The position numbers were made by a program, and so were the translations under genes. Shown piece by piece: positions 1 through 7,628 of a stretch of DNA of 64,000 bases; position 1 is the first letter of the stretch, and each line of letters begins with the position of its first letter. This DNA is from Gallionella sp. (GTDB lineage: Bacteria > Pseudomonadota > Gammaproteobacteria > Burkholderiales > Gallionellaceae), in NCBI GenBank assembly GCA_028707275.1, contig JAQTUP010000004.1, positions 186,001-250,000 of the forward strand, written 5' to 3'. A model generated the notes under the pieces. That model had not been told where the DNA came from. It ran no database searches and saw nothing but the letters and a program-made list of their open reading frames with translations.

Positions 1-686
1 ATAATGCCGCCAAACTTTGTTTCGACGTACGACCCGGGTAGCCCGGCGTAAGCCCACATGGATCGATAGTCTTGATTGAACTGGTCCATGTATTTTGTGA
101 TCTGCGATATACCTACGGTGGACAAGAAGTCAGGAATCGCTGGCACCACATAGTAATCACTTGAAAAAAATGCGTTCTGAGTAACGAGATTTACGTTGGG
201 TGGGCAGTCTAGAAGCACATAGTCATATTCGGAGGCGACCTCATCGATAATGCTCTTGATCACAGAGAGCTTCTCGATCTCGAATCGAGTCTCTTCCCGG
301 TGGTCTTTCCCTGAACGCTTTTCACGTGCTAGCTTCATGTCCAAAAGTGTCAGTTCCTGATGGGAAAGAACGATCCCGACTTGCGTGAAAATCTGTCCTG
401 CCGATGCACGAACCCGCTTTTTTAGGATGACATCCTCAGGCTTAGCTTGCTTTCTGTCGAAGTAGGCGTCAAAGACTGTCTTCAGGGTCGAGCCACTATT
501 TTTATACGTGTGATCAACGTACGCTGAGAGCCCGACGGATAGAAAGGAAAGATTGCACTGCGCATCTAAATCGATGAGCAGAACTCGCTTTGAGTGTTTG
601 GAGGCAAGGCCGGCCGCTAAGTTGAGCGTGAGTGAAGTCTTTCCAACTCCTCCCTTCCAATTGATCATGCTGACGACGATGGCCAT
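1..686 (-). CDS. ParA/Soj-family partition ATPase, 3' end beyond window
   Basis: Reading the minus strand from the ATG at 686 gives an open frame of at least 228 codons that runs off the left edge. The N-terminus has the deviant Walker A of ParA/MinD ATPases (NWKGGVGKTSLTLNLA, with the signature lysine), followed by the Walker A' motif VLLIDLDAQCNLS and later a Walker B-like YDYVLLDCPPN. This family moves DNA or protein cargo on the nucleoid by ATP-dependent dimerisation. The long insert between A' and B and the lack of an N-terminal HTH fit a small type Ib or orphan ParA. An AAGGAAAAA stretch just before the ATG is a possible ribosome site. It follows the 86-residue gene by 115 bp on the same strand. 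No ParB partner is visible; it could lie to the left. Family call is firm; the cargo is unknown. Confidence 0.85.
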   Translation of the reverse strand, partial: MAIVVSMINWKGGVGKTSLTLNLAAGLASKHSKRVLLIDLDAQCNLSFLSVGLSAYVDHTYKNSGSTLKTVFDAYFDRKQAKPEDVILKKRVRASAGQIFTQVGIVLSHQELTLLDMKLAREKRSGKDHREETRFEIEKLSVIKSIIDEVASEYDYVLLDCPPNVNLVTQNAFFSSDYYVVPAIPDFLSTVGISQITKYMDQFNQDYRSMWAYAGLPGSYVETKFGGI

Positions 687-735
687 TTTTTCCTTTGTTT
701 TTACAATTTGTGGGAGGGAAGAGCGTTGCGATGAT

Positions 736-794
736 GCATACCGTTAAATTAAGGAGAGCGCTTCGGCGCGTCCTTCTTGAATGCAAAATTAGAC
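736..794 (-). other. attC-like hairpin (degenerate), 59 bp
   Basis: On the minus strand the element opens with GTCTAAT (an R''-like box), a 5-base spacer, ATTCAAG, then an imperfect stem AAGGA-C-GCGC / GCGC-TC-TCCTT, and ends near CGGTATGC. This follows the order of the classical 59-base element of integron cassettes. The R'' box starts 7 bases after the stop codon of the 86-residue gene, and its first six bases complement TTAGAC at 1117-1112, the expected 5' edge of the same cassette. The R' end matches GTTRRRY at only 5 of 7 positions, so it may be decayed. Confidence 0.45.
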
Positions 795-801
795 AGTGCC
801 A

Positions 802-1062
802 TTAGCTTTGCTTCCGACGAATTTCACAGTTGACAAAAATAAAATCGAGTATTTCTCGGTCGTTCTCAGGAATACGTGGAATTTCAATTTTGTCAGTTTT
901 TGTTGTGAGCAGGAAATATTCTTTTAACGAACCTGCAATAGACATTCCTCCAATATCGATTGGAGTTACTCCGATATATGGCTGAATGCCTTGAATTTCT
1001 GATTCGTTGAATGTGCGCTCTTTGCCGTCTTGGAGAATTAGATTTAACTCTGATTTAAACAT
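802..1062 (-). CDS. Orphan 86-residue protein, possible integron cassette gene
   Basis: I do not recognise this protein. It is 86 residues, soluble, acidic in its middle, and has no signal peptide or membrane segment. The start at 1062 is supported by an AGGAGC ribosome site 7-8 bases upstream. Base composition is AT-richer than the core genes further right. Its stop codon lies 7 bases before an attC-like element (736-794), and another attC-like hairpin (1112-1195) ends 50 bases before its start codon. That is the normal arrangement of a single-gene integron cassette, and orphan proteins of this size are typical cassette cargo. The next gene on the same strand encodes a ParA ATPase, but nothing links the two functionally. 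Coding status is likely; function is unknown. Confidence 0.65.
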   Translation of the reverse strand: MFKSELNLILQDGKERTFNESEIQGIQPYIGVTPIDIGGMSIAGSLKEYFLLTTKTDKIEIPRIPENDREILDFIFVNCEIRRKQS

Positions 1063-1111
1063 TTTTTTGCTCCTGTATTACATTCAATCGTGGCTTCAAG
1101 CCCGAAGTACT

Positions 1112-1195
1112 GTCTAACGAATAGCGTTTATCTGCCGCGCAGAAAGGCTTAAAAATGGCGATGAATTCATACGCGGCAGATAAACCTTGTTGGAC
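1112..1195 (-). other. attC-like recombination hairpin, 84 bp
   Basis: Read on the minus strand: GTCCAAC (R'' consensus RYYYAAC), then a perfect 14-bp stem GTTTATCTGCCGCG / CGCGGCAGATAAAC at 1172-1185 and 1126-1139 with a ~32-base apical part, then GTTAGAC (R' consensus GTTRRRY). The R boxes pair with one mismatch. The spacers between stem and R boxes are unequal (3 and 7 bases), as the bulged structure of attC predicts. No integrase gene or attI is visible in the window. Confidence 0.55.
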
Positions 1196-1680
1196 TGAAC
1201 GGCCTCCCGGGAAGAGTGAAGGGACGGTATAGGGGATTGATAGATTCTTCCCACCCATTAACGTGAAACACGCGTAAGCGTTCGTTTGCCCTTTCCCCTG
1301 CTGGGTATGCGGGGGAAAGATGGAAAGGGGGAAACGGGCATGGCGAGTTTCATAATTAGGGGTGGCTGCTCGCCATGCCCGTGAGGGTCAGACTATAGCA
1401 GGGAATCTTGTTTCTGGCGTTGCAACTAAGCCCTTAATCGCAAATAAGTATCCGGTTGGACAAGGCGTTAAGTGCGTTTCTGCGTTGCGGTGACCTGAAA
1501 CGAAGCGGCCCTTGGAGCCGTTTTCGACCGGGCCCCATCATACTGCAACCCGCTGTTTTACCGCAGGCAATTTGACAATCCACGCGCTCAATCGGGTTAT
1601 TGCGTATAACCCTCGCTGCCCCCCCGTCAAACCAATTGTGTGCATCGATTCGGCGGCGTAGGATGCCCGCATAAATTAGT
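1196..1680. other. Intergenic stretch with hairpins, no gene seen
   Basis: No frame here looks coding. It holds a perfect 13-bp inverted repeat (CGGGCATGGCGAG at 1335-1347, complement at 1369-1381, loop 21), purine/pyrimidine blocks CCCTTTCCCC (1289) and GGGGGAAAG (1311) that could pair, and a 7-bp inverted repeat GGGTTAT-TGCGT-ATAACCC (1594-1612). None is followed by a clear T-run, so I do not call a terminator. The stretch marks the passage from the AT-rich accessory edge to the core petABC region. Confidence 0.5.
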
Positions 1681-1707
1681 AACTGATGTTACGCAGTAAC
1701 ATCAGTT
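1681..1707. repeat. 27-bp palindrome, copy 1
   Basis: Perfect 12-bp arms AACTGATGTTAC and GTAACATCAGTT around GCA. Related palindromes sit at 4831-4851 (one mismatch) and 5262-5292 (14-bp arms). This copy directly abuts the outer end of the ~300-bp repeat upstream of petA. Confidence 0.8.
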
Positions 1708-1996
1708 TTGCATACGAATCAACTTCGCCGGGGGCAGCCCGGCTGCTGGCGACTTTCTTTTGCGTCGCCAAAAGAAAGTCGCTAAAGAAAAGGCGACCCC
1801 GGCTTGCCGCGCCGCCAGACTGTCAACAGTCAGGTGGCGTTCCCTTGATAGCCGCAAACAGGCGGGGCTGCGCAACTCGCACGATCCGCACGGCGGCCAC
1901 GTGCTCAAACAGTGCTCGCCTAACCCCACCGCTTGTTTGCGGCTATCTTCGGCAGCAAACAGGGGTTGTGGGTGAAGCTCAAAGGTTACCGCTAAA
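1708..1996 (+). repeat. ~290-bp dispersed repeat, copy A
   Basis: Starts near GCATACGAATCAACTTCGCC and includes a hairpin made of GCGACTTTCTTTTG and its complement. It recurs as an inverted copy at 4517-4829, with truncated copies at 5398-5460 and 38557-38580. From memory, sequences of this type are scattered through many betaproteobacterial genomes and are often mis-annotated as small hypothetical proteins. The open frames crossing it on both strands look like by-products of its base composition. Confidence 0.75.
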
Positions 1997-2083
1997 ACAT
2001 AATTTTAATGATCCCGAAATACTGACTTTAGAAGTCAGTGCGTAAGATAAATTAGTAAACGATAATATTCTCAAGGGGGCAAA

Positions 2084-2593
2084 ATGGGGAATGAAGCAAT
2101 AAACGATGGCAATCGCCGCAATTTTTTGATCCAACTCACATCGGTGGTCGGCGGTGTCGGTGTCGCCGCCACCTGCGTCCCCTTTGTGGCCAGTATGAAT
2201 CCAAGTTCCGACGTACTGGCCAAAGCCGAGACCGAAGTGGATCTGGCCCACATCCCGCCGGGCGGCATGCACACGATCGCCTGGCAAGGCAAGCCCGTGT
2301 TCATTTTGCACCGCACTCCCGAACAAATTAAAGAGTCTGAAGCCTCCAACGGCGTGCTGGATCCTGAGGCCGACCAGAAGCGGGTGCAAAAACCCGAGTG
2401 GCTGGTGGTGATCGGCGTCTGCACGCACATGGGCTGCGTGCCCAACAAGGAAGGCCCCGGCTGGACATGTCACTGCCACGGCAGTCAATATGACGACAGC
2501 GGGCGCGTCACCCAGGGACCCGCGCCGAAAAATCTCGAAGTGCCGCCGTATCGCTTCGTGTCCGAAAACAAACTTGTCATCGGCCAGGCTTAG
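2084..2593 (+). CDS. petA: Ubiquinol-cytochrome c reductase, Rieske iron-sulfur subunit
   Basis: Carries the 2Fe-2S cluster of the cytochrome bc1 complex, passing electrons from ubiquinol to cytochrome c1. Of 169 residues, NRRNFL at 10-15 is a twin-arginine export motif followed by one hydrophobic anchor (about 17-37), so the globular domain is periplasmic. The cluster boxes are C113-T-H115-M-G-C118 and C129-H-C131-H132-G-S; C113, H115, C129 and H132 would bind iron and C118-C131 form the disulfide. The ATG at 2084 follows an AAGGGGG ribosome site. The stop at 2593 is 9 bases before petB, so the genes form one operon. A GATAAT-like element about 25 bases upstream may be part of the promoter. 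Length is slightly short for the family but complete. Confidence 0.97.
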   Translation: MGNEAINDGNRRNFLIQLTSVVGGVGVAATCVPFVASMNPSSDVLAKAETEVDLAHIPPGGMHTIAWQGKPVFILHRTPEQIKESEASNGVLDPEADQKRVQKPEWLVVIGVCTHMGCVPNKEGPGWTCHCHGSQYDDSGRVTQGPAPKNLEVPPYRFVSENKLVIGQA

Positions 2594-2602
2594 GAGACAA
2601 GC

Positions 2603-3838
2603 ATGCCCCAACGCATTATCAAATGGATAGACCAGCGCTTCCCGCTCACCAGCTTCGTCAAACATGAACTGACCGGCTATCCTACGCCGCGCAACCTGAG
2701 TTACTGGTGGAATTTCGGCTTTTTGGCGGGCTTCGTGCTGATGCTGCAAGTGGCGACCGGCATCTTTCTCGCGATGCACTACAAGGCGGATGTCGCGCTC
2801 TCCTTCGACTCCATCCAGCACATCATGCGCGATGTCAATTATGGCTGGCTGTTGCGCTACATGCATGCGACCGGCGCGTCCGCCTTCTTCTTCGTGATCT
2901 ACATCCACATGGCGCGCACCCTGTATTACGGCTCCTATCGCGCGCCGCGCGAACTGTTGTGGTGGACCGGGCAAGGCCTGCTCTTGTTGCTGATGGCGAC
3001 CGCTTTCATGGGCTATTTGCTGCCCTGGGGGCAAATGTCATTCTGGGGCGCCACGGTCATCACCAACCTGTTCCGCGCCACGCCTTTTATCGGCGACATG
3101 GTGGTCATCTGGTTGCGCGGCGACTATACCGTGGGGGATGCGACGCTCACCCGCTTCTTTGCGCTGCACTACCTGTTTCCGTTCCTGATTATCGGCGCAG
3201 TCATCGTCCATCTGGTCGCGCTGCACACGGTGAAGAGCAGCAATCCCAGCGGCATCAACCTGGCCGACAAGGACAACATCCCTTTCCACCCGTATTTCAC
3301 GACCAAGGATTTATATGGCCTGGGCCTGTTCCTGATTTTGTACAGCGTCTTTGTATTTTTCCTGCCCGATACGCTGATAGAAGCGGCCAACAACATTCCG
3401 GCCAATCCGATGCAGACGCCCAATCATATCGTGCCTGAATGGTACTTCCTGCCTTTTTACGCGATTCTGCGTTCGGTGCCCAACATGGTAGGCGGGGTGG
3501 TTGCGATGGGATTGTCGGTATTGATCTTCGCCTTCATGCCCTATCTTGACCGCTCGCGCATTCCCGGCGGCGCACACTACCGCCCGATGTTCCGGGTCTT
3601 GTTTTACGCCTTCGCGGTTGACATGGCAGTCCTGGGGTACATAGGGTATGTCCCGCCGACCGGTTCATCTATCGTCATGGGGCAAGTGGCTACCCTGATT
3701 TATTTCACGCTGTTCCTGTTGCTTCCTTTCCTGTCCAGGTTTGAAGACAAATGGCTGATCAAACGCGGACTGCCGCCTGAACTCGAAGCGCTGATCGCCA
3801 GCGAAGAACAAGAGAAAAACAAGAGGAGCAAACGATGA
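2603..3838 (+). CDS. petB: Cytochrome b of the bc1 complex
   Basis: Membrane core of the bc1 complex, holding two b hemes and the Qo and Qi quinone sites. The 411-residue protein has the expected multiple membrane helices, heme histidines in RYMHATGAS and [16 protein letters not shown] and in the later ALHYLFPF...VIVHLVALH helix, and the Qo-site PEWY motif ([16 protein letters not shown]). The Qo-side [14 protein letters not shown] helix is also present. Start ATG 2603 follows GGAGACAAGC. The stop overlaps the petC start by 4 bases (ATGA), indicating translational coupling. The C-terminus is hydrophilic and Lys/Glu-rich. Nothing unusual was seen. Confidence 0.98.
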   Translation: MPQRIIKWIDQRFPLTSFVKHELTGYPTPRNLSYWWNFGFLAGFVLMLQVATGIFLAMHYKADVALSFDSIQHIMRDVNYGWLLRYMHATGASAFFFVIYIHMARTLYYGSYRAPRELLWWTGQGLLLLLMATAFMGYLLPWGQMSFWGATVITNLFRATPFIGDMVVIWLRGDYTVGDATLTRFFALHYLFPFLIIGAVIVHLVALHTVKSSNPSGINLADKDNIPFHPYFTTKDLYGLGLFLILYSVFVFFLPDTLIEAANNIPANPMQTPNHIVPEWYFLPFYAILRSVPNMVGGVVAMGLSVLIFAFMPYLDRSRIPGGAHYRPMFRVLFYAFAVDMAVLGYIGYVPPTGSSIVMGQVATLIYFTLFLLLPFLSRFEDKWLIKRGLPPELEALIASEEQEKNKRSKR

Positions 3839-4476
3839 AAAAAGCCATCAGCATCATGGCCGCATGCTGCTTTGTCATACCGGCACTGGCCTCGGAAACA
3901 AGACTCGAAATAGTTCATACAGGGATTGATGCTCAGACGGTTACGCGCGGCGTGGACGCGATGATGGCTGACTGCCATTCCTGCCACAGCATGAAATACA
4001 TCAAATACCGCGACCTGATTACCCTGGGCGCAAACAAGCTGAAGGTGGATGAGTGGCGTGGCGACCAGCCGCTGGACGCCCCCCTGATGGCCCAGATGTC
4101 GGCTGTAGACGCGGAACAGGCATTCGGCAAGGCGCCGCCCGATCTGAGTTTGATGACTAAGGCACGCACAGGCGGTGCAAACTACGTGTATTCCTATTTG
4201 CTGGGCTATTACACGACGCCTGATGGAAAAGCTGCCAACCACTTCTATCCCGGGACCAGGATGCCCGACATACTGGGCATGAGCCAGGCGACCGGTGATG
4301 CTCAGCGCACGGATATAAAAACGCGTGCGCGCGACATTGTTTCCTTCCTGAACTGGGCGTCCGATCCGCATGAACAAGAGCGCCACAAACTTGGCTATTA
4401 TGTGATCGCTTACCTGCTGGTACTGACGGCCTTACTCTATCTGGTCAAAAAGCAGGTTTGGGCAAAACTGAAGTAA
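3835..4476 (+). CDS. petC: Cytochrome c1 of the bc1 complex
   Basis: Accepts electrons from the Rieske centre and passes them to soluble cytochrome c. The 213-residue product has a Sec signal (about 1-19, ending PALA-S), one heme c site C47-H-S-C50-H51, candidate axial methionines in [11 protein letters not shown] (M143, M149), and a C-terminal anchor helix (about 188-205) followed by the positive tail KKQVWAKLK. This is the normal plan for c1. It overlaps petB by 4 bases and ends the operon. The stop codon region forms GTAAC-GGAT-GTTAC, a short variant of the palindrome family that borders this locus. Confidence 0.97.
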   Translation: MKKAISIMAACCFVIPALASETRLEIVHTGIDAQTVTRGVDAMMADCHSCHSMKYIKYRDLITLGANKLKVDEWRGDQPLDAPLMAQMSAVDAEQAFGKAPPDLSLMTKARTGGANYVYSYLLGYYTTPDGKAANHFYPGTRMPDILGMSQATGDAQRTDIKTRARDIVSFLNWASDPHEQERHKLGYYVIAYLLVLTALLYLVKKQVWAKLK

Positions 4477-4516
4477 CGGATGTTACACACAAGCTCAAAA
4501 ATCAGGTTTGATGAGT

Positions 4517-4829
4517 GGTAACCCTGAAGCTCTACCCTTAAGCCCCTGTGCGCCGCCGAAGACAAGTAGGCAAACAACGGAGCTTTTGGGCGAGGACTGT
4601 TTGAGCACGTGGCCGCGCAGCGGATCGTGCGAGTTCCACAGCCCCGTTGTTTGCTGACTGTCGAGGGCATCTCCGCCTGCCTGCCCTGCCTGCCGACAGG
4701 CAGGCGTAGGCTAGACAGGCGGAGGCGGCAAGCCGGGGTCGCTTTTTCTTTAGCGACTTTCTTTTGGCGACTCAAAAGAAAGTCGCCAGCAGCCGGGCTG
4801 CCCCCGGCGAAGTTGATTTTGATACACGG
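4517..4829 (-). repeat. ~310-bp dispersed repeat, inverted copy B
   Basis: Reverse-complement relative of copy A (1708-1996): it shares the GTTTGAGCACGTGGCCG block, the GCGACTTTCTTTTGGCGAC hairpin and the terminal GGCGAAGTTGATTT. It contains an extra small hairpin around CCTGCCTGCCGACAGGCAGG (4687-4706). Copies A and B thus face each other around petABC. The open frames through it are not counted as genes. Confidence 0.75.
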
Positions 4830-4830
4830 C

Positions 4831-4851
4831 TGATGTGACGCAGTAACATCA
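4831..4851. repeat. 21-bp palindrome, copy 2
   Basis: TGATGTGAC-GCA-GTAACATCA, the same element as 1681-1707 with one arm mismatch. It sits at the outer end of repeat copy B, 28 bases before the cytochrome start, so it may fall in the promoter or leader of that gene. Confidence 0.7.
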
Positions 4852-4878
4852 AAGCAGCAACACTCTATGAGGTGCAAT

Positions 4879-5262
4879 ATGAAAAGTTTACAGCGCATCG
4901 TCGCACTCGCGGCACTGATATTTTCCGCGTCGGCCATTGCAGATCCTGCCCGGCATGAAGTCAGCTACAACAAGGAGATCGCGCCCATCATTCACGACTA
5001 TTGCCTGAGCTGCCACGAACCCGGGGGGCAGGGGTATGAAAAAAGCGGGCTGGATATGCGCACCTACCAGAGCCTGATGAAGGGCACCAAATTCGGCTCT
5101 GTCATCAAACCCGGCGACAGTTTCACCAGCATCCTGATCCAGGTAGTCGACGGGCGCGTCCACGCCTCCATCAAGATGCCTTACGGCATGGAGGGCGGAC
5201 TTGCCAAGGACAAGATCAGTTTACTGAAAAAATGGGTGAATCAGGGCGCAAAGAACAACTAA
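4879..5262 (+). CDS. Small periplasmic c-type cytochrome
   Basis: Mono-heme cytochrome c of 127 residues, exported by a Sec signal (MKSLQRIVALAALIFSASAI-A, cleavage near 20). The heme site is C42-L-S-C45-H46 near the mature N-terminus, and KMPYGM downstream offers a candidate axial methionine. The spacing resembles the Planctomycete-type cytochrome c domain (PSCyt1-like), where the CxxCH comes very early. I chose ATG 4879 over the in-frame ATG 4867 because GAGGTG lies just upstream of it and the signal then starts MKS. It probably accepts electrons from or near the bc1 complex encoded 400 bp upstream, but the intervening repeat and palindrome suggest it is transcribed separately. Specific partner unknown. 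Confidence 0.85.
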   Translation: MKSLQRIVALAALIFSASAIADPARHEVSYNKEIAPIIHDYCLSCHEPGGQGYEKSGLDMRTYQSLMKGTKFGSVIKPGDSFTSILIQVVDGRVHASIKMPYGMEGGLAKDKISLLKKWVNQGAKNN

Positions 5263-5292
5263 AACCTGATGTTACGCAGTAACATCAGGTTT
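5262..5292. repeat. 31-bp palindrome, copy 3, overlapping a stop codon
   Basis: Perfect 14-bp arms AAACCTGATGTTAC / GTAACATCAGGTTT around GCA. It begins at the last base of the cytochrome stop codon, so in RNA it would form a hairpin directly after the gene. No T-run follows, so it is not a textbook intrinsic terminator. Confidence 0.8.
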
Positions 5293-5390
5293 CCTGATTA
5301 GCCACAAAGTTCAGCTATCCCCTCGCCCACTTGTGGGAGAGGGGAGCAAGTCGTTAAGCTGTAGCCAGGTGAACTTTGTGACTAATCAGG
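5293..5390. repeat. Nested inverted repeat, MITE-like
   Basis: Outer 21-bp arms (5293-5313 and 5370-5390, one mismatch) begin CCTGATTAG; an inner hairpin CCCCTCGCCCAC-TTGT-GTGGGAGAGGGG (5319-5345) sits between them. It separates the cytochrome from the convergent oligopeptidase gene and could act as a bidirectional transcript end. Confidence 0.65.
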
Positions 5391-5397
5391 TCATGTT

Positions 5398-5460
5398 TTG
5401 CATACAAATCAACTTCGCCGGGGGCAGCCCTTTCTGCCGACAGGCAGGCCGACTGCCGAC
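5398..5460 (+). repeat. Truncated copy C of the dispersed repeat
   Basis: Repeats the first ~35 bases of copy A (CATACAAATCAACTTCGCCG, then GGGGCAGCCC) and then ends in a short CTGCCGACAGGCAG hairpin just outside the oligopeptidase stop codon. Confidence 0.7.
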
Positions 5461-5463
5461 GCA

Positions 5464-7491
5464 TTATGCGGTCAGGCCGTTGTGCCGCAACAGCGCTTCG
5501 ATGCCGGGTTCACGCCCACGGAAAGCCACGAAAGACTCCATCGCTCCGCGCGAGCCGCCGACGGCGAGAATCTCGCTGCGAAAACGCGCGCCCACGTCAG
5601 GATTGAGTACGCCATGCTCCTCGAACAGGCTATACGCATCAGAGGACAACACCTCCGCCCATTTATAGCTGTAATAACCTGCGCCGTAACCGCCCGCAAA
5701 AATATGCGAGAAGCTTTGCGGGAAGCGGTTAAATTCAGGCGGGATCATCACCGCCACCTCGGCGCGAACTTCGTCGAGCAACTGGAGGATGGTCTTGCCG
5801 CCACCGGCCTCGAAGGCGCTGTGCATCAGCATGTCGAACAGGGCGAATTCGATCTGGCGCAGTGTTTGCAAGCCGCTCTGGAAATTCTTTGCCGCCAGCA
5901 TCTTGTCGAACAGCTCGCGGGGCAGTGCGTCCCCCGTCTCGACGTGACGGGTCATGTCACACAGCACCTCCCATTCCCAGCAGTAGTTTTCCATGAACTG
6001 GCTGGGCAATTCGACCGCATCCCATTCCACGCCGTTGATCCCGGACACACCCAAATCCTCGACTTCGGTGAGCAGATGATGCAGCCCGTGACCAAATTCG
6101 TGGAACAAGGTGATGACATCATCGTGGGTGAATACGGCCGCCTTTCCGCCCACAGGCGCCGCAAAATTGCAGTTCATATAAGCCACAGGCGTCTGTATGC
6201 CGTAATCCTTCCTGCGGCGGGTGATCACGTCATCCATCCACGCCCCGCCCCGCTTGCTGCTCCTGGCATACAGGTCAAAGTAAAACTGGCCGACCAGCGC
6301 GCCCTGTTCGTCGCGAATATCGAAGAAGCGCACGCTCTCGTGCCAAACAGGGGCGGTAGATGCCACGATGTGCAGGCCATACAGCGTTTCGATCAGACCG
6401 AACAGTCCGGCTAACACCGCATCTTCAGGGAAATATTGTTTGACTTCCTGTTCGGAAAACGCATAGCGCTTCTCGCGCAGTTTCTCGCTGACATAAGTGA
6501 CATCCCAGGAATGCAGCTCATCCAACCCCAGTTCAGCACGCGCGAACTCGCGCATTTCTGTCAAATCTTTTTCGGCAAAGGGGCGCGCCCGTTGCGCCAG
6601 TTCACGCATGAAATCTGCCACCTGTTTCGGAGTCTCGGCCATCTTGGCGGCAAGGGATAATTCGCCAAAATTGGCGAAACCCAGCAGTCGCGCCTCTTCG
6701 CCGCGCAATTTCACGATCTCATCCATCAGGGGCGAGTTATCCCATTCCGCTTTGCCGAACTCGGAGGCGCGGGTGGCGTAAGCGCGGTACATTTTTTCGC
6801 GTAACTGGCGATTATCGGCGAACTGCATCACCGGCATGTAAGACGGCGCTTTCAGGGTAAACAGCCAGCCTGATTTTTCCGCTGCGGCTGCGGCCTCCTG
6901 CGCTGCCTGCAACACGTCAGCCGGCAATCCTTGCAGATCATCCCGGTCTTCGATGACCAGCGTGTAATCGTTGGTCGCATCGAGCAGATTGTCGGAGAAG
7001 CGCGAGGTCAGTTCGGACTGGCGCTCCTGAATGGCCAGGTAACGCGCCTTCTTGTCATCGGGCAGCTCGGCGCCGCCTAAACGGAAGTCGCGCAGATCGT
7101 TCTCGATGATCTTCTTGCGCGCCACGCTCAGGGTTTCAAACTCGGGGCTGTTGCGCAACACCTTGAATTTTTCGAACAGTGCCAGATTTTGCCCGAGCTC
7201 TGCGTAATACTGGGTGATCACAGGCAGCGTCGCGTTGTAAGCCTCGCGCAGCTCGGGCGAATTCATCACCGCGTTCAGGTGGCCGACCGGCCCCCAGGCG
7301 CGCGACAGGCGCTCATGCGCGTCTTCCATTGGTGCTACAAAATTCTGCCAAGTGGGCGGTTTTTTATCCGCCAGCAAATAGGCGGTCAGCTCGCGGCATT
7401 CGCCCAGCAGTTTTTCAATCGCAGGCGCGACATGTTCGGGGAGGATCTCGGCAAAGCGCGGCAGACCTGTAAAATCGAGTAGTGGGTTCAT
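5464..7491 (-). CDS. prlC: Oligopeptidase A (M3 family zinc peptidase)
   Basis: Cytoplasmic thimet-type metallopeptidase that degrades short peptides, including cleaved signal peptides. The 675-residue length is normal for the family. The zinc site FHEFGHGLHH lies near residue 462, with the downstream glutamate in NGVEWDAVELPSQFMENYCWE, and the C-terminus has the conserved GYGAGYYSYKWAEVL substrate loop. I start at ATG 7491 (MNPLLDFTGLPRF, matching the family N-terminus) and not at the upstream TTG 7515, which would add eight residues without a better ribosome site. It is convergent with the cytochrome and lies 137 bp after the giant repeat-protein cluster on the same strand. Nothing ties it functionally to that cluster. 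Confidence 0.95.
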   Translation of the reverse strand: MNPLLDFTGLPRFAEILPEHVAPAIEKLLGECRELTAYLLADKKPPTWQNFVAPMEDAHERLSRAWGPVGHLNAVMNSPELREAYNATLPVITQYYAELGQNLALFEKFKVLRNSPEFETLSVARKKIIENDLRDFRLGGAELPDDKKARYLAIQERQSELTSRFSDNLLDATNDYTLVIEDRDDLQGLPADVLQAAQEAAAAAEKSGWLFTLKAPSYMPVMQFADNRQLREKMYRAYATRASEFGKAEWDNSPLMDEIVKLRGEEARLLGFANFGELSLAAKMAETPKQVADFMRELAQRARPFAEKDLTEMREFARAELGLDELHSWDVTYVSEKLREKRYAFSEQEVKQYFPEDAVLAGLFGLIETLYGLHIVASTAPVWHESVRFFDIRDEQGALVGQFYFDLYARSSKRGGAWMDDVITRRRKDYGIQTPVAYMNCNFAAPVGGKAAVFTHDDVITLFHEFGHGLHHLLTEVEDLGVSGINGVEWDAVELPSQFMENYCWEWEVLCDMTRHVETGDALPRELFDKMLAAKNFQSGLQTLRQIEFALFDMLMHSAFEAGGGKTILQLLDEVRAEVAVMIPPEFNRFPQSFSHIFAGGYGAGYYSYKWAEVLSSDAYSLFEEHGVLNPDVGARFRSEILAVGGSRGAMESFVAFRGREPGIEALLRHNGLTA

Positions 7492-7628
7492 GTGAGTATT
7501 TATTGTGAGTTTCAAAGCGATAAGCGGTTTGCCGATGATCTACCAAAATGGAGGACGATAAGCTATCGATGCGCCAGTTTAACGTCAAACACGCCACTGG
7601 TTCAATTGCAGATTATCAAAGCCTGTAT

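Noticed and set aside
1055..1258. 67-codon minus-strand frame across the first attC-like site
   Set aside because: Overlaps the hairpin and the start of the better supported 86-residue gene; composition looks non-coding.
1681..1707. Resemblance of GATGTTACGCAG in the palindrome to part of class 1 integron attI
   Set aside because: Only about 12 bases match, the sequence is explained by a palindrome repeated at three respiratory-gene sites, and no integrase is present.
1686..2045. Small open frames on both strands upstream of petA (and similar ones at 4437-4937)
   Set aside because: They coincide with copies A and B of the dispersed repeat and match each other only as far as the repeat does; no ribosome site.
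1708..4829. Composite transposon carrying petABC
   Set aside because: The flanking inverted repeats encode no transposase and a third truncated copy lies outside; petABC is a core operon, so passive repeat insertion is simpler.
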